A DNA stretch of 34,046 nucleotides from NCBI RefSeq assembly GCF_900010725.2, contig NZ_LR734825.1:1-34046 (forward strand), in the 5' to 3' direction. Numbering within the stretch: the stretch's first letter is position 1; each line of letters opens with the position of its first letter. The translations under genes and the position numbers were made by a program. Of the stretch, positions 8,772-16,865 are shown in pieces. Below the pieces are notes generated by a model. It made no database searches, was not told the origin of the DNA, and worked only from the letters and a program-made list of their open reading frames with translations. The DNA comes from Planktothrix serta PCC 8927 (GTDB lineage Bacteria > Cyanobacteriota > Cyanobacteriia > Cyanobacteriales > Microcoleaceae).

Positions 8772-9555
8772 TCTTAGCCCCGATAAGAAACGCCTTGCTA
8801 CTTTAGATAAGAAAGGCATAGTACGACAGTGGGATTTGTCAGGGAAGCAACTAGGTAATGAGCTAAAAACTCGTCCTAGTGTTATAGCTATAATTCTCGG
8901 TTCAGATAAAGTTTGTGTCACTCTAGAAAAAGATGGCAAAGCCAGCCTTTGGGAATTTTCAGGAATTGAAACTAAATTGAACGAGCTTGAAAAGAAAGTA
9001 AGAAGTGTAAGTTTTAGCCATGATGGACAGATTATTGCCACTGGAGCAGAAGATAGCATCGTAAAACTTTGGAACCTGTCAGGAGAACAGATTAAAAATA
9101 AAATTTGGAATACAAATAGTAATGGAATCAGGAGTGTGAAGTTTAGCCATGATGGACAGATTATTGCCACTGTAGGAGGTGACGAAACCGTAAAATTGTG
9201 GAATTTATCAGAAAATCAGGAAATCCCATTAGAAACCTCTGGCATTACAACAGTTGGTTTTAGTCTAAATCAGAATGATAAACTGATTGCAACCGGAGGA
9301 GATAAAGGGATTGTAAGTGTTTGGGACTGGCATGGACGACAAGTTGCTGAGTTTAAGGGAAGTTGGGACAAAACTGTAAGTGTAAGTTTTACTCCCGATG
9401 GTAAGCAAATAGTAGCCGCAGGAGACAATGGCATAATCCAGAGGTGGGATATTGAAGGATTAAACTCATTACTTGATCGCGGTTGTGACTGGCTGCAAGA
9501 TTACCGTAACACTCATCGTAAAGAACGAAAAATACAAAAGATATGCTCCAGCTAA
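8710..9555 (+). CDS. WD40 repeat domain, C-terminal part of a probable AAA-WD40 protein
   Basis: About 280 residues with six recognisable WD40 repeats (endings QWDL, LWEF, LWNL, LWNL, VWDW, RWDI) and the C-terminal LLDRGCDWLQDYRNTH motif that commonly closes cyanobacterial WD40 sensor proteins. The only start available in frame is a GTG at 8710 without a ribosome binding site, inside the preceding frame. Family architecture (AAA-like module directly followed by WD40 repeats) and the seam suggest it was once fused to the two frames upstream; dropping one T from ACTTGTG near 8708 restores continuity. Repeats three and four contain a nearly identical stretch of over 30 bases, a sign of recent repeat duplication. 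Likely a ligand-sensing propeller. Confidence 0.7.
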   Translation: MKNTLDETELEGNPQDIISISLSPDKKRLATLDKKGIVRQWDLSGKQLGNELKTRPSVIAIILGSDKVCVTLEKDGKASLWEFSGIETKLNELEKKVRSVSFSHDGQIIATGAEDSIVKLWNLSGEQIKNKIWNTNSNGIRSVKFSHDGQIIATVGGDETVKLWNLSENQEIPLETSGITTVGFSLNQNDKLIATGGDKGIVSVWDWHGRQVAEFKGSWDKTVSVSFTPDGKQIVAAGDNGIIQRWDIEGLNSLLDRGCDWLQDYRNTHRKERKIQKICSS

Positions 9556-9825
9556 TTTTTAGCAATATTATCGTTCCTACGACATAGTAGATAACTTCAT
9601 GTCGCACGCGATTGGTGTCAGCTTCGTTATTTAAAACCATTAAAACTGTTAAGTAAATGGGTATAAATAACGTCAACAAACTAAAATCTAAAACCTTGAT
9701 CCTGAACAACTTACAGTATTTAGTATTTTAACTTTAATTATGACCACTTACTTAATAACTTCCTTATCGCTTCTCCACTGAGACGATGCCCTTTATTATG
9801 GAAATCCAACACGGTGAATTTACCA

Positions 9826-10320
9826 TTATTCCCCCTCCATTTCCCCAGCTAAAGTTAAAACTTGTCCATAAAGCCGCTCTGAAATTCTTGTTCCCTTTAC
9901 CTGCATTTGATTTAAAACATCTTTAACACTACCCAATAAACCCCGACGCTTTGCTAATACTAAAATCCCCACAGTTCCAATTAAAGGTAACTTTCGAGCT
10001 ATAGCAACTTTACGCGCCGCCTTTTCATCAATCAATAACTGAGAAGCCCCAATTTCTTCCGCTAAAACAATCGCTTCTGACTCTCCCAAATCTAAATTAA
10101 AAGACTTTTGTAACTCCTCAACTCCCTGCTGATTATTGACCGTTACAACCTCCAACCAAGCCAAATTCTGCACCAAACTCGCGGCGGGATGCTGACCTGT
10201 CTGTAATTCATCAAATACCCCCTGTGGAATCACCACTTTCCCAAAAATTTGAGGCAATAAATCAAGAAGTTCAACCTTGGCTAACTCACTAATAGGTGTT
10301 GTATCAGACACAATAATCAT
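9826..10320 (-). CDS. DUF3368-type PIN-like toxin candidate
   Basis: A 164-residue PIN-like protein. It begins MIIVSDTTPISELAKV, whose first acidic residue is the first metal ligand of PIN nucleases, followed by VIPQGVFDEL, LGESEAIVLAEE and LLIDEKAARKVA, the conserved acidic positions of DUF3368 proteins. PIN proteins are metal-dependent RNases, often the toxin of a toxin-antitoxin pair. Its ATG directly abuts the stop of the UPF0175 gene upstream, so they are one operon, the usual partner order for this pair. Assignment as a toxin rests on family and context; activity is not shown here. Confidence 0.85.
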   Translation of the reverse strand: MIIVSDTTPISELAKVELLDLLPQIFGKVVIPQGVFDELQTGQHPAASLVQNLAWLEVVTVNNQQGVEELQKSFNLDLGESEAIVLAEEIGASQLLIDEKAARKVAIARKLPLIGTVGILVLAKRRGLLGSVKDVLNQMQVKGTRISERLYGQVLTLAGEMEGE

Positions 10321-10605
10321 TTAAGAACCTTTGGGATTCAAAATCAATTCAGCTTGTTCAACTTCTTGACGTAATTCCTCCAACTCCTGCGAATCATCAA
10401 AAATAGAAATCCCCCATTTATTCATAATTTCAATCATATCTAACCGAGAAACCCCCAGAATTTTTGCAGCCCTACCACTGCTAATTTCTCCTATCTCCAA
10501 TAAAGCCATAACATACCCCTGTTTCGCTTTTTGTAAAGCTTTTTCTCGATTCTCAGCCGAAACCTGAATATTTTCTAACGCTTCATCAGTAATTGTTAAA
10601 GCCAT
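10321..10605 (-). CDS. UPF0175 family antitoxin-like protein
   Basis: A 94-residue protein that starts at the ATG preceded by GGGAG at good spacing, rather than at a TTG two codons earlier. It has the UPF0175 pattern: MALTITDEAL, then a helical region and a helix-turn-helix (GEISSGRAAKILGVSRLDMIEIMNKWGI). UPF0175 proteins are typical partners of DUF3368 PIN proteins and probably bind both the toxin and the operon promoter. The C-terminal acidic stretch (DDSQELEELRQEVEQAE) may be the toxin-binding part. Function by family only. Confidence 0.85.
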   Translation of the reverse strand: MALTITDEALENIQVSAENREKALQKAKQGYVMALLEIGEISSGRAAKILGVSRLDMIEIMNKWGISIFDDSQELEELRQEVEQAELILNPKGS

Positions 10606-10717
10606 CCTCAAACTCTCCCAACTCTACAGTTATATTTTAACCTTAAACCCCAAACCCTCAACACCGAATCCAGAGCTTGTTCAAAAGATTAGATTAAAAG
10701 ATGCTGATTAATTTGGA

Positions 10718-10756
10718 AATCATCCAACTCCACCACCTGACGGGGTGACAACCCCG
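10718..10756 (-). terminator. Hairpin downstream of the IS4-type transposase
   Basis: Directly after the transposase stop lies the perfect 7-bp inverted repeat ACGGGGT/ACCCCGT with a 4-base loop. It is either a transcription terminator for the minus strand gene or part of the end of the insertion sequence. There is no long T tract, so the second reading is at least as likely. Confidence 0.4.
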
Positions 10757-11554
10757 TTAAAAGCTAGATAAAATCAAGGACATAGCCCTCAACCCCCTCT
10801 GGAAAAAGGGAAGTTTGTTGCGTCTAATTTGGATTAATTCCTCCACTATATCTCGAAAAAATTCCATTCCTATTATCCAAGATTGACCATATAAGCCAAT
10901 CCAAAAACTACTATGACGGCGTTGTGAACGCTTTTCTTCTTTAAGCCGACCTATATATTTCTGAATTCCCTTACACTTAATGGCTTGACCTTGAAAGATA
11001 GCACAACTGTACGCTAGAGCAATCAGTAAAATCAACTTATTTAGACGTTGGGTACTCGCCTGGGTTTTCTCTAAATTATAACCCCCTGTTTTACAGTCTT
11101 TAAACATCGCCTCAATCCCACTTCGACATTTAAAAGCTGTAATTGATTGCTGTAAATCTCCGAGATTTGTTAGTAAATACCAACCTTCAGTTTCGGCTTT
11201 ACCTCGGTATTTTCTTTTCCAATAAGCTGCGATATTAAATGTACCAAACCCTTTTTGTTTAGTGACTTTAACACCTCTCAAGTAAAAACGAGTTCCTGGC
11301 AATAAACCCAACTCAGACAAACGAGTGTAATCCTCTCCATCTGATTGAATATAACGCTCCTGTTTAATTCTTAAAACAAACTTGACTTGCTGCTGACAGA
11401 GCCATTGCCCTAGTTTCACACTTCCAAATTCTCGGTCTCCCAGTAGAATGATTTCATAATCTTTCAATAGCTCTAAAATGGGAGTAATTAGAGCTTGTTG
11501 TTCTTCTAAATTACTACTTCCCCTTTTATCTAGGGCTTGCTGAAAAAGATTTTC
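10757..11554 (-). pseudogene. IS4-family transposase, N-terminally truncated
   Basis: The frame reads QALDKRGSSNLEEQQALI, ILLGDREFGSVKLGQWL, WYLLTNL and the Y-x2-R-x3-E-x6-K-like block SGIEAMFKDCKTGGYNLEKT. These are the second Asp region and the YREK region of IS4-family DDE transposases. Only the C-terminal 260 or so codons remain: the frame runs into a stop at 11555-11557, no ATG is present, and the first catalytic Asp region expected about 100 residues earlier is absent. Its upstream junction runs directly into a PAS-domain fragment in another frame, so this copy cannot make an active transposase. Family level is confident; the group within IS4 is not. Confidence 0.75.
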
Positions 11555-11690
11555 TCAGCTTGATTATTCCAACGTTTTACACGACAATCTAAATCCCATT
11601 CTATCACAGCTAAGGGAATTTCTGAAAAGAATAAATCTGAAGAGTTTGTTGATAAATGATCGGGGGACATTTGGGTTCGATTTGGGTGAG
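11541..11690 (-). pseudogene. PAS-domain fragment of a sensor protein
   Basis: On the minus strand just upstream of the truncated transposase, one frame reads SEIPLAVIEWDLDCRVKRW followed by NNQAEKIF. This is the typical first strand and helix of a PAS sensor domain in histidine kinases and diguanylate cyclases. Only about 40 codons are left; the frame ends at a stop beside the transposase remnant and the rest of the sensor gene is absent. I infer a sensor gene broken by insertion and deletion. Confidence 0.6.
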
Positions 11691-11728
11691 ATTAAATTAT
11701 ACTTTTTTTGATGAGTTTTTAGCAAAAT

Positions 11729-12253
11729 ATGACAGTCATTCTCCATCCGAAAACTTTAACGGAAGCTCAATTAATTCAAGCATTAGCAACAACAACACAG
11801 TCGCTTCTCTATCCCAGTGAGTCGGATTATCCGTTTACCCTTAAAACTCTCAGTAGTGCAGATATTGGAGAGAAGCTGACCCTTTCAGAAGTGACTCGAC
11901 ATCTGTACACTCAACAGAAACTCAACGCACCGCAGAAAATCTTGAAACGCACCTTAACGTACTGGACAAAAACATTCTTCGGAAACCTCCCGCAACTCTT
12001 GATTCGTTATTCCGATGGCTCCTATTCTGTCCAACCTCCTGAGCATCCGGTGGAACTGTGGCGCACTCTGCATGGCTTGGTTTTCGATCATCTAATTCAT
12101 GTGGCACTCTGGCACTGCATTCTCAATAGTGCAGAATCTGACCTGCATCTGATTGGTCGTCACGTTCTGATTCAGCATGATCCTGAGACTAACGCCGCTA
12201 ACCTCCAACTCGGTAACTGGGTCGCGCTGTCTACTCGCATTGTGCAGACTTGA
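11729..12253 (+). CDS. NuiA-like nuclease A inhibitor
   Basis: A 174-residue protein with two segments resembling the Anabaena NucA inhibitor NuiA: LLYPSESDYPF near the N-terminus (NuiA has GLLFMSESEYPF) and a C-terminal end with IGRHVLIQ, NLQLGNWVALSTRIVQT (NuiA ends in G-N-L-A-G-I-S-T-K-V-V-E-T). NuiA blocks the non-specific sugar nuclease NucA by occupying its active site. This protein is about 40 residues longer than NuiA and has a basic insert (KILKRTLTYWTKTFF) in the middle. No NucA-type nuclease is encoded in the window, so the target could be elsewhere, incoming or different. It lies alone between an IS4 remnant and the plasmid core. Confidence 0.65.
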   Translation: MTVILHPKTLTEAQLIQALATTTQSLLYPSESDYPFTLKTLSSADIGEKLTLSEVTRHLYTQQKLNAPQKILKRTLTYWTKTFFGNLPQLLIRYSDGSYSVQPPEHPVELWRTLHGLVFDHLIHVALWHCILNSAESDLHLIGRHVLIQHDPETNAANLQLGNWVALSTRIVQT

Positions 12254-12288
12254 AGCATAGAAGATAAAACAGTCTACAGAGCAATTAA

Positions 12289-12336
12289 ATGTTTAAGCAT
12301 CTGAATGTTTGAATGTTTAAGCATCTGAATGTTTAG
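12289..12336. repeat. Phased 8-bp repeats downstream of parA/RHH (candidate centromere)
   Basis: Six consecutive octamers in exact 8-bp phase: ATGTTTAA, GCATCTGA, ATGTTTGA, ATGTTTAA, GCATCTGA, ATGTTTAG. The block overlaps the 3' end of the RHH gene (stop at 12317-12319). The same octamer recurs on the other side of parA at 13168-13190 and 13244-13299. Short phased direct repeats beside a ParA/RHH pair are the usual form of a partition site or operator bound by RHH proteins. Confidence 0.8.
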
Positions 12337-12568
12337 ATAACCAATGGTCAATGAGTTGTTCAATGATTTGACTCATTTCCTCACCGTCCATTGTGGCTTG
12401 GGTTTTGAGCTTCCGGTGCAGTTCTCGTGGAAGGTAAATAGTAGTTCGGACATAGTTGGGGTCTTTGCTTTTGCTGAGTTTTTCGGAACTGGGTAAATTG
12501 TCTGGCGGTGTTGGTGTTGTGGCATCTTTGCCTTTAGCGACATTAAACAGATCATCAAAACGGCTCAT
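12317..12568 (-). CDS. Ribbon-helix-helix partition partner of ParA
   Basis: An 83-residue protein started at the ATG that overlaps the parA stop in ATGA; a GGGAG lies just upstream within parA. The N-terminal 35 residues are polar and probably flexible (PTPPDNLPSSEKLSKSK). The C-terminal half is an RHH fold: a beta strand (NYVRTTIYLPRELHRKLK) then two helices (EEMSQIIEQLIDHWLSKH). This layout, a flexible tail plus C-terminal RHH dimer encoded just after a small ParA, matches ParG/omega-type centromere binders. The flexible tail in that class contacts the ParA ATPase. It likely binds the adjacent octamer repeats and autorepresses the operon. Confidence 0.8.
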   Translation of the reverse strand: MSRFDDLFNVAKGKDATTPTPPDNLPSSEKLSKSKDPNYVRTTIYLPRELHRKLKTQATMDGEEMSQIIEQLIDHWLSKHSDA

Positions 12569-13155
12569 GGTAGAATCTCCCGTCCAACTTGTTGATAACA
12601 TTGCCATGCAGCTTTGGAGTAGGGATCATTGACCTGGCCAACAGAAATTCCTTCTAAGGCGGCTTTCTGAAACACTGCCAACCGTCTAATTCCCCCTTGA
12701 AAAATTGGAAGTCCGGCTTTTTGAATAGCGAGTCGGGCTTCAGAGCCACTACGATTCGGTTTGGGAGGAATCACAGTCAAAAGGATTTTATAATTACTCT
12801 GAAGACTATGCAGAGCATCGACCATTTGTAAGGTAGCTCGGATTGCTAAAGCATCGGGAGAAGTGGGGAGCACCAGTAAATCACATCCTTCCGCAATCGT
12901 TTTTAAGTCTTCGGGGTCGGGTCGGGCTGGTGTATCAATCACAATATGCTCAAATTGTCTGGCAAACTTGACCCCTTGTTTCTCATCCACAACTTTCACA
13001 GGCAACGCCCCCCGACTGGCCCAATCTAAAGCACTGCGGTTTAAATCTCCATCCACTAGCAGAGTGTCGGCTTTGCTTTGTAGATAAACTGCTAAATGCA
13101 GGGCAGTGGTAGACTTCCCAACTCCCCCTTTGAAAGAAGCTATTGTTATAATCAT
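12565..13155 (-). CDS. parA: ParA-family partition ATPase
   Basis: A 196-residue ParA/MinD-type ATPase. It starts directly with the deviant Walker A (MIITIASFKGGVGKSTTALHL, whose GKGG-type lysine is K9), then DTLLVDGDLNRSA with the A' aspartate, and HIVIDTPARP as Walker B. There is no N-terminal DNA-binding extension, so it belongs to the small type Ib ParAs that pair with RHH centromere binders such as the gene that follows. ParA dimers bind DNA non-specifically with ATP and move plasmids on the nucleoid. It begins just after an array of phased octamers, a probable operator. It supports reading this region as a plasmid backbone. Confidence 0.92.
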   Translation of the reverse strand: MIITIASFKGGVGKSTTALHLAVYLQSKADTLLVDGDLNRSALDWASRGALPVKVVDEKQGVKFARQFEHIVIDTPARPDPEDLKTIAEGCDLLVLPTSPDALAIRATLQMVDALHSLQSNYKILLTVIPPKPNRSGSEARLAIQKAGLPIFQGGIRRLAVFQKAALEGISVGQVNDPYSKAAWQCYQQVGREILP

Positions 13156-13167
13156 CTGGACATCTAA

Positions 13168-13190
13168 ATGTTTAAATGTTTAAATGTTTC
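13168..13190. repeat. Three phased octamers immediately upstream of parA
   Basis: ATGTTTAA, ATGTTTAA and ATGTTTCA at exact 8-bp spacing, ending about 12 bases from the parA start. The position between the start codon and the larger array at 13244-13299 suits an operator through which the RHH protein controls parA. Confidence 0.75.
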
Positions 13191-13243
13191 AAAGGCAGCA
13201 AATCACTCGCTCTGCTGTCTTTAATTATTTTATAGGTTTCTGA

Positions 13244-13299
13244 CCGTTTAAATGCTTAGATGTTTAAATGTTTAGATGCAGAGATGTTTAGATGTTTAA
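13244..13299. repeat. Seven phased octamers upstream of parA (candidate centromere or iterons)
   Basis: Seven octamers in exact register: CCGTTTAA, ATGCTTAG, ATGTTTAA, ATGTTTAG, ATGCAGAG, ATGTTTAG, ATGTTTAA. Consensus ATGTTTAR. It lies between parA and the end of the rep gene. As a plasmid partition site it would nucleate RHH dimers; as iterons it could also bind Rep. The spacing is too regular to be chance. Confidence 0.8.
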
Positions 13300-13359
13300 T
13301 CCCTTCCCAAAACAGAATAGGCATTTAGGTAGGAAAACGGCATCGCTACGGTGAAAAGG

Positions 13360-16300
13360 CTAAAAGACATGATCCTTATCAGCATCATCTAACCAATCCT
13401 CAAGGGTTTTGAGAATATCCTCCAGAATAGGCTGAGTTTGCAACTCCTCCGCCACCCATTGCAACGCCTGGGGAATCTTCAACAGCTTCATTAGTCGGGG
13501 TTTCCAATTCGGCTGAGTAAACAGATTCCAAAACTGTGTCCAAAACCGTTTCAGCAATTCCGGTGGTTCTCCGGCGGGTTGATTCTGCTCAGGAACATCA
13601 CTCACAGAACAGTCCATACTATTATTTATAGACTGCGGTGTTCCCTCCTGTGAACGGGAGAGTTGCCCATCTCGGTCTAACCATTGGTCAAAGATATCGT
13701 ACCGAGACAGGGGACATTCAAAGCGATAAACTCGTTGTCTGGAGCCGTCGGGTAACTTAATCTGTCGTACACACTTCAGAGATAGACCGATTTTATTCCT
13801 CAACACATCCTGAACAATCCGAATCGGCGAAGCTTTACTATCAGGACTAATCCCCAGATAATCCCTCATATCCCGACTGTAGCAAATCACCTTATCAGCA
13901 AACTCATGAATTTCTTCAGACTCCGAAGTAAACTCCGCATCCGGGTCAAATAAACGCTCAATTCCCAACAGTTGTAACACCTGGACTTGTGCCGATAACA
14001 GTTTAATATCTTGCAGACAAACTTTCCCTTCTCCCGCCTCTAACTGTTTCTGTAACTGTTGTTGATCTCGTTGAGAAACCAGTTCAGGATGCAGTAAATA
14101 ATAATGTAACCGTAGCTTCGGATAATCCCCCTTCATATCCATCAACACCAATTCCGGTGTCACTTCAACACCTCCATAACGATAAGAAATTTCATAATGA
14201 CGTTCTAAGGCTAATTCATCTTTGGTTTTCTGGCGCTTACTTTTCAGTTGTTCATATTTCATCCGAGAAACCAAGAATTGAGTAGCAATAAACTGAGCAT
14301 AATTAGATTGATTAACATTCCGAGTTTCTGTGGCTTTCTCTAAATAAGTTTTAGCAGATTGTTCAAGATGATGCAGTTTCTCCTTAACCCCTTCCAAACC
14401 CGAATCCAAAGGTTCAACTTGTAAACGTTCACATTCTAAAGAAGTTTGCTCAAACTCAGACAATTCAATCAGATGCCCTTCCGCTTCTAATTCTCGAACT
14501 AAGGTTTTTCTAAACTGCCATAGACCTGCATTCACTCTAGCCGCAAACTTAGCCCAAACTTTAGTATGTTCAGGAGTTAATTGTTCATCAAAATCTATAG
14601 ATAAACTTAAATCAATTTGTTGTAAAATCTGAAGATTACGTTTAAAAACCTTATTTTTAGTTACCAATAAAGATTTCCAATTACTAGCGCGATTACCAAT
14701 TTGACCACAACCATAAGTCGCCGCCCAGACATGACAAGGAACATTCAAATCTCGAACCCGTGCTAAAAACTGACAAGCATCTTTAACATTAATTGCCCCT
14801 TGGAAAATTGCAAACACCGCTTGAAAATGATTAACTAAATCAATACTAACTCCCGTGCCAATTGTCGGAGATGTAATAATTATATCATAATCTTTAATTC
14901 GATTATTAATATCTTCCATACAACCAAAAGCCGCATGAGTTTCATCAGCCACAGTTTCCGAATCAATTCTGATAATCTTCAACTCAGGAAAAGATTCTTG
15001 CAGTTGACTTTCCAAATTAATACAAGAAAACTTACCTTTGACTTTCTGACTATCCAAAGCAATTAAAATAGGAGAGGAAGATAAACAACTAACATCTTCT
15101 CGTCCCTCGCCCCTCGCCCCTCGTCCCTCAACTAATTCATACAATTGAGTCACTAAATGGGACGGATTTGATTGATTATAAACAATAACTTTCCGTTGCT
15201 GACTGTGCTTATATTCATTAACATAAACTTGGGGATTAACTTTAAACCCAGCACAATCTATTAAATAATCAATAGCATAATCCGATAAATCCGCATCTTG
15301 AGCAATAATTAATCCCTCAGAACCGAGAACCGTTTGCATTAACTCGGTAAACATTCGACACAGAATTGCTCGTTTTTCTGTACAGGTTGAACTATTAAGT
15401 AAATGCCAGATAATTTGTTCAACTTCATCTAAAATAATAATAGCATCTTCCCATTCAGACGGATTAAACTTAGCTTGACTCAAAGGATGTAAACTATCAA
15501 TACATAAACCAAAACCAAAGATAGAATCTTCTGGATTTTCCTGTCTATCTTCCACCCACACTAATCCTAAGCGATTACAAATAGAGCGCCCTAATTGAAT
15601 CCGATGACTAATCACTAAAACTTTCCGCCCAATATCCATAGATTCTTGAATCAACGGAATTAAATTCTCAGTTTTCCCTGTACCTTTAGCCGACTTAACA
15701 CAAACTAATCCTTGTTCAGGAAAGTCCAATTTGAGATAACGACTATTCAGTTTAATCGCAGGATAAGTAATTTCATAGTCTTTGCGATAAGCCCAATACT
15801 CTAAATCCGTCGCTTCTGTAAATAATTGATCAAATTCATGTTCACCGTGATTAACAATAAAATCATCAACCCCTTTATCGGGGCCAGGTAAACTGATGAC
15901 CCAAACCGATGAAGGAGGAAAATCATTTTCCCCTCGTCCCTCGCCCCTCGTCCCTCGTCCCTGAAAACACTGACCAAGTTTCTGAATTTCTCGATTAACT
16001 GCAATTCGGGTGGTGCGTTTTTGGTCATGGTCAAAACAAATATAAAACAGTCGTCCCTCAACTTTAGCAAAGCGTTCTAGTTCAGGAAGCAGGAAACTCC
16101 GCAGCTTCAAACCCTTATTATCTCGCTGAACTCTTACCCCTCCGGTAATACCCGGTAAACCAATGGCCACATAACCCGCCGTCAACAACGCCCCCGCTTT
16201 TTTAACCCCTTCACAAATCGTAATGGGAATATTATTCTCTAGTACCCAGTCCCAAAACCCGATATCTTCCTGAGAAAGTAGGGAATCTAATAAACTATCG

Positions 16301-16863
16301 TATCCTTTGAGCAAATGCGCCGGGGAAAGAGTGAAGGGAAGCCGCCAATGAGCTTGTAGCCGTTGTGAATATTCCTGGCCATAGCCATGTTTGAGAGCAA
16401 TTTTCAGACCAATACGCCAAGATACCGACAGTTGAAAGATGCTGGTGGCGACTTTGGGGGGATGTTCGTATTTGACAACTTTGATTTTTCCCGTCTTTAG
16501 ATCGGTAGCCTGTCGAGGTTGGTCAGGTTTAAAACAGCCCCAGTTTCCTAGACCTTGACAATACCAGCCCCCAGCTTCCAGGTGTTGATAGGTGCGGAGG
16601 GTAGAACTATTGACTCTTCCGGCGTTGAGTCGCTTTAGTTTTGGCGAATAAATTAAATACTCGGCGGGTCGATATCCTTCTAAACTAACAACGTTTAAGC
16701 CAATAATATCTTGATGGACTCCAGAGCCTTGCCATTCGCTGAAATGGGACTCTTTGAGAAAATCTGGTTGGAATTTTAAAGAAAGACTTGCACCGCACCC
16801 TGTTTGTGTTAGTATATTCATAATATGAAGTGGGGTTTTTCGGAACCCTGGTTTAATGGACAT
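13360..16863 (-). CDS. CyRepA1-type plasmid replication protein (DUF3854 plus helicase)
   Basis: An 1167-residue protein. Residues about 210-345 form a DUF3854/Toprim-like region: ITICEGVKKAGALLTAGYVA with the acidic ICEG, and LFYICFDHDQK with the DxD pair. Residues about 385-750 form a helicase-like ATPase with Walker A KSAKGTGKT (about 390-398), Walker B IIILDEVEQ (about 475) and SPTIGTGVSID. Size and order match the CyRepA1 family of cyanobacterial plasmid replication proteins, thought to prime and unwind at the plasmid origin. The start is uncertain: ATG 16863 has GGGTGA before it, and an ATG at 16821 is possible. Two CCCTCGT heptamer tracts are inserted in frame. It lies upstream of parA on the same strand. 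Confidence 0.85.
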   Translation of the reverse strand: MSIKPGFRKTPLHIMNILTQTGCGASLSLKFQPDFLKESHFSEWQGSGVHQDIIGLNVVSLEGYRPAEYLIYSPKLKRLNAGRVNSSTLRTYQHLEAGGWYCQGLGNWGCFKPDQPRQATDLKTGKIKVVKYEHPPKVATSIFQLSVSWRIGLKIALKHGYGQEYSQRLQAHWRLPFTLSPAHLLKGYDSLLDSLLSQEDIGFWDWVLENNIPITICEGVKKAGALLTAGYVAIGLPGITGGVRVQRDNKGLKLRSFLLPELERFAKVEGRLFYICFDHDQKRTTRIAVNREIQKLGQCFQGRGTRGEGRGENDFPPSSVWVISLPGPDKGVDDFIVNHGEHEFDQLFTEATDLEYWAYRKDYEITYPAIKLNSRYLKLDFPEQGLVCVKSAKGTGKTENLIPLIQESMDIGRKVLVISHRIQLGRSICNRLGLVWVEDRQENPEDSIFGFGLCIDSLHPLSQAKFNPSEWEDAIIILDEVEQIIWHLLNSSTCTEKRAILCRMFTELMQTVLGSEGLIIAQDADLSDYAIDYLIDCAGFKVNPQVYVNEYKHSQQRKVIVYNQSNPSHLVTQLYELVEGRGARGEGREDVSCLSSSPILIALDSQKVKGKFSCINLESQLQESFPELKIIRIDSETVADETHAAFGCMEDINNRIKDYDIIITSPTIGTGVSIDLVNHFQAVFAIFQGAINVKDACQFLARVRDLNVPCHVWAATYGCGQIGNRASNWKSLLVTKNKVFKRNLQILQQIDLSLSIDFDEQLTPEHTKVWAKFAARVNAGLWQFRKTLVRELEAEGHLIELSEFEQTSLECERLQVEPLDSGLEGVKEKLHHLEQSAKTYLEKATETRNVNQSNYAQFIATQFLVSRMKYEQLKSKRQKTKDELALERHYEISYRYGGVEVTPELVLMDMKGDYPKLRLHYYLLHPELVSQRDQQQLQKQLEAGEGKVCLQDIKLLSAQVQVLQLLGIERLFDPDAEFTSESEEIHEFADKVICYSRDMRDYLGISPDSKASPIRIVQDVLRNKIGLSLKCVRQIKLPDGSRQRVYRFECPLSRYDIFDQWLDRDGQLSRSQEGTPQSINNSMDCSVSDVPEQNQPAGEPPELLKRFWTQFWNLFTQPNWKPRLMKLLKIPQALQWVAEELQTQPILEDILKTLEDWLDDADKDHVF
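15100..15129. repeat. CCCTCGT heptamer tract inside rep
   Basis: Tandem degenerate heptamers (CCCTCGT/CCCTCGC) encode a Gly/Arg/Glu-rich stretch (EGRGARGEGRE) in the Rep protein without breaking the frame. The tract matches those at 15931 and 21558, so it is a mobile or expanding short repeat typical of filamentous cyanobacteria. Confidence 0.75.
15931..15962. repeat. Second CCCTCGT heptamer tract inside rep
   Basis: Same heptamer family as at 15100, here encoding QGRGTRGEGRGE between the Toprim-like region and the helicase part of Rep. The frame is preserved. Confidence 0.75.
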
Positions 16864-16865
16864 TT

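Noticed and set aside
9389-9709. Minus strand hydrophobic 106-codon frame
   Set aside because: Its second half is antisense to the end of the WD40 gene, no ribosome binding site or family motif is visible, and only about 50 residues lie in free sequence.
13168-13299. CRISPR array
   Set aside because: The repeat units are 8 bp and contiguous with no spacers; they fit a partition site or operator.
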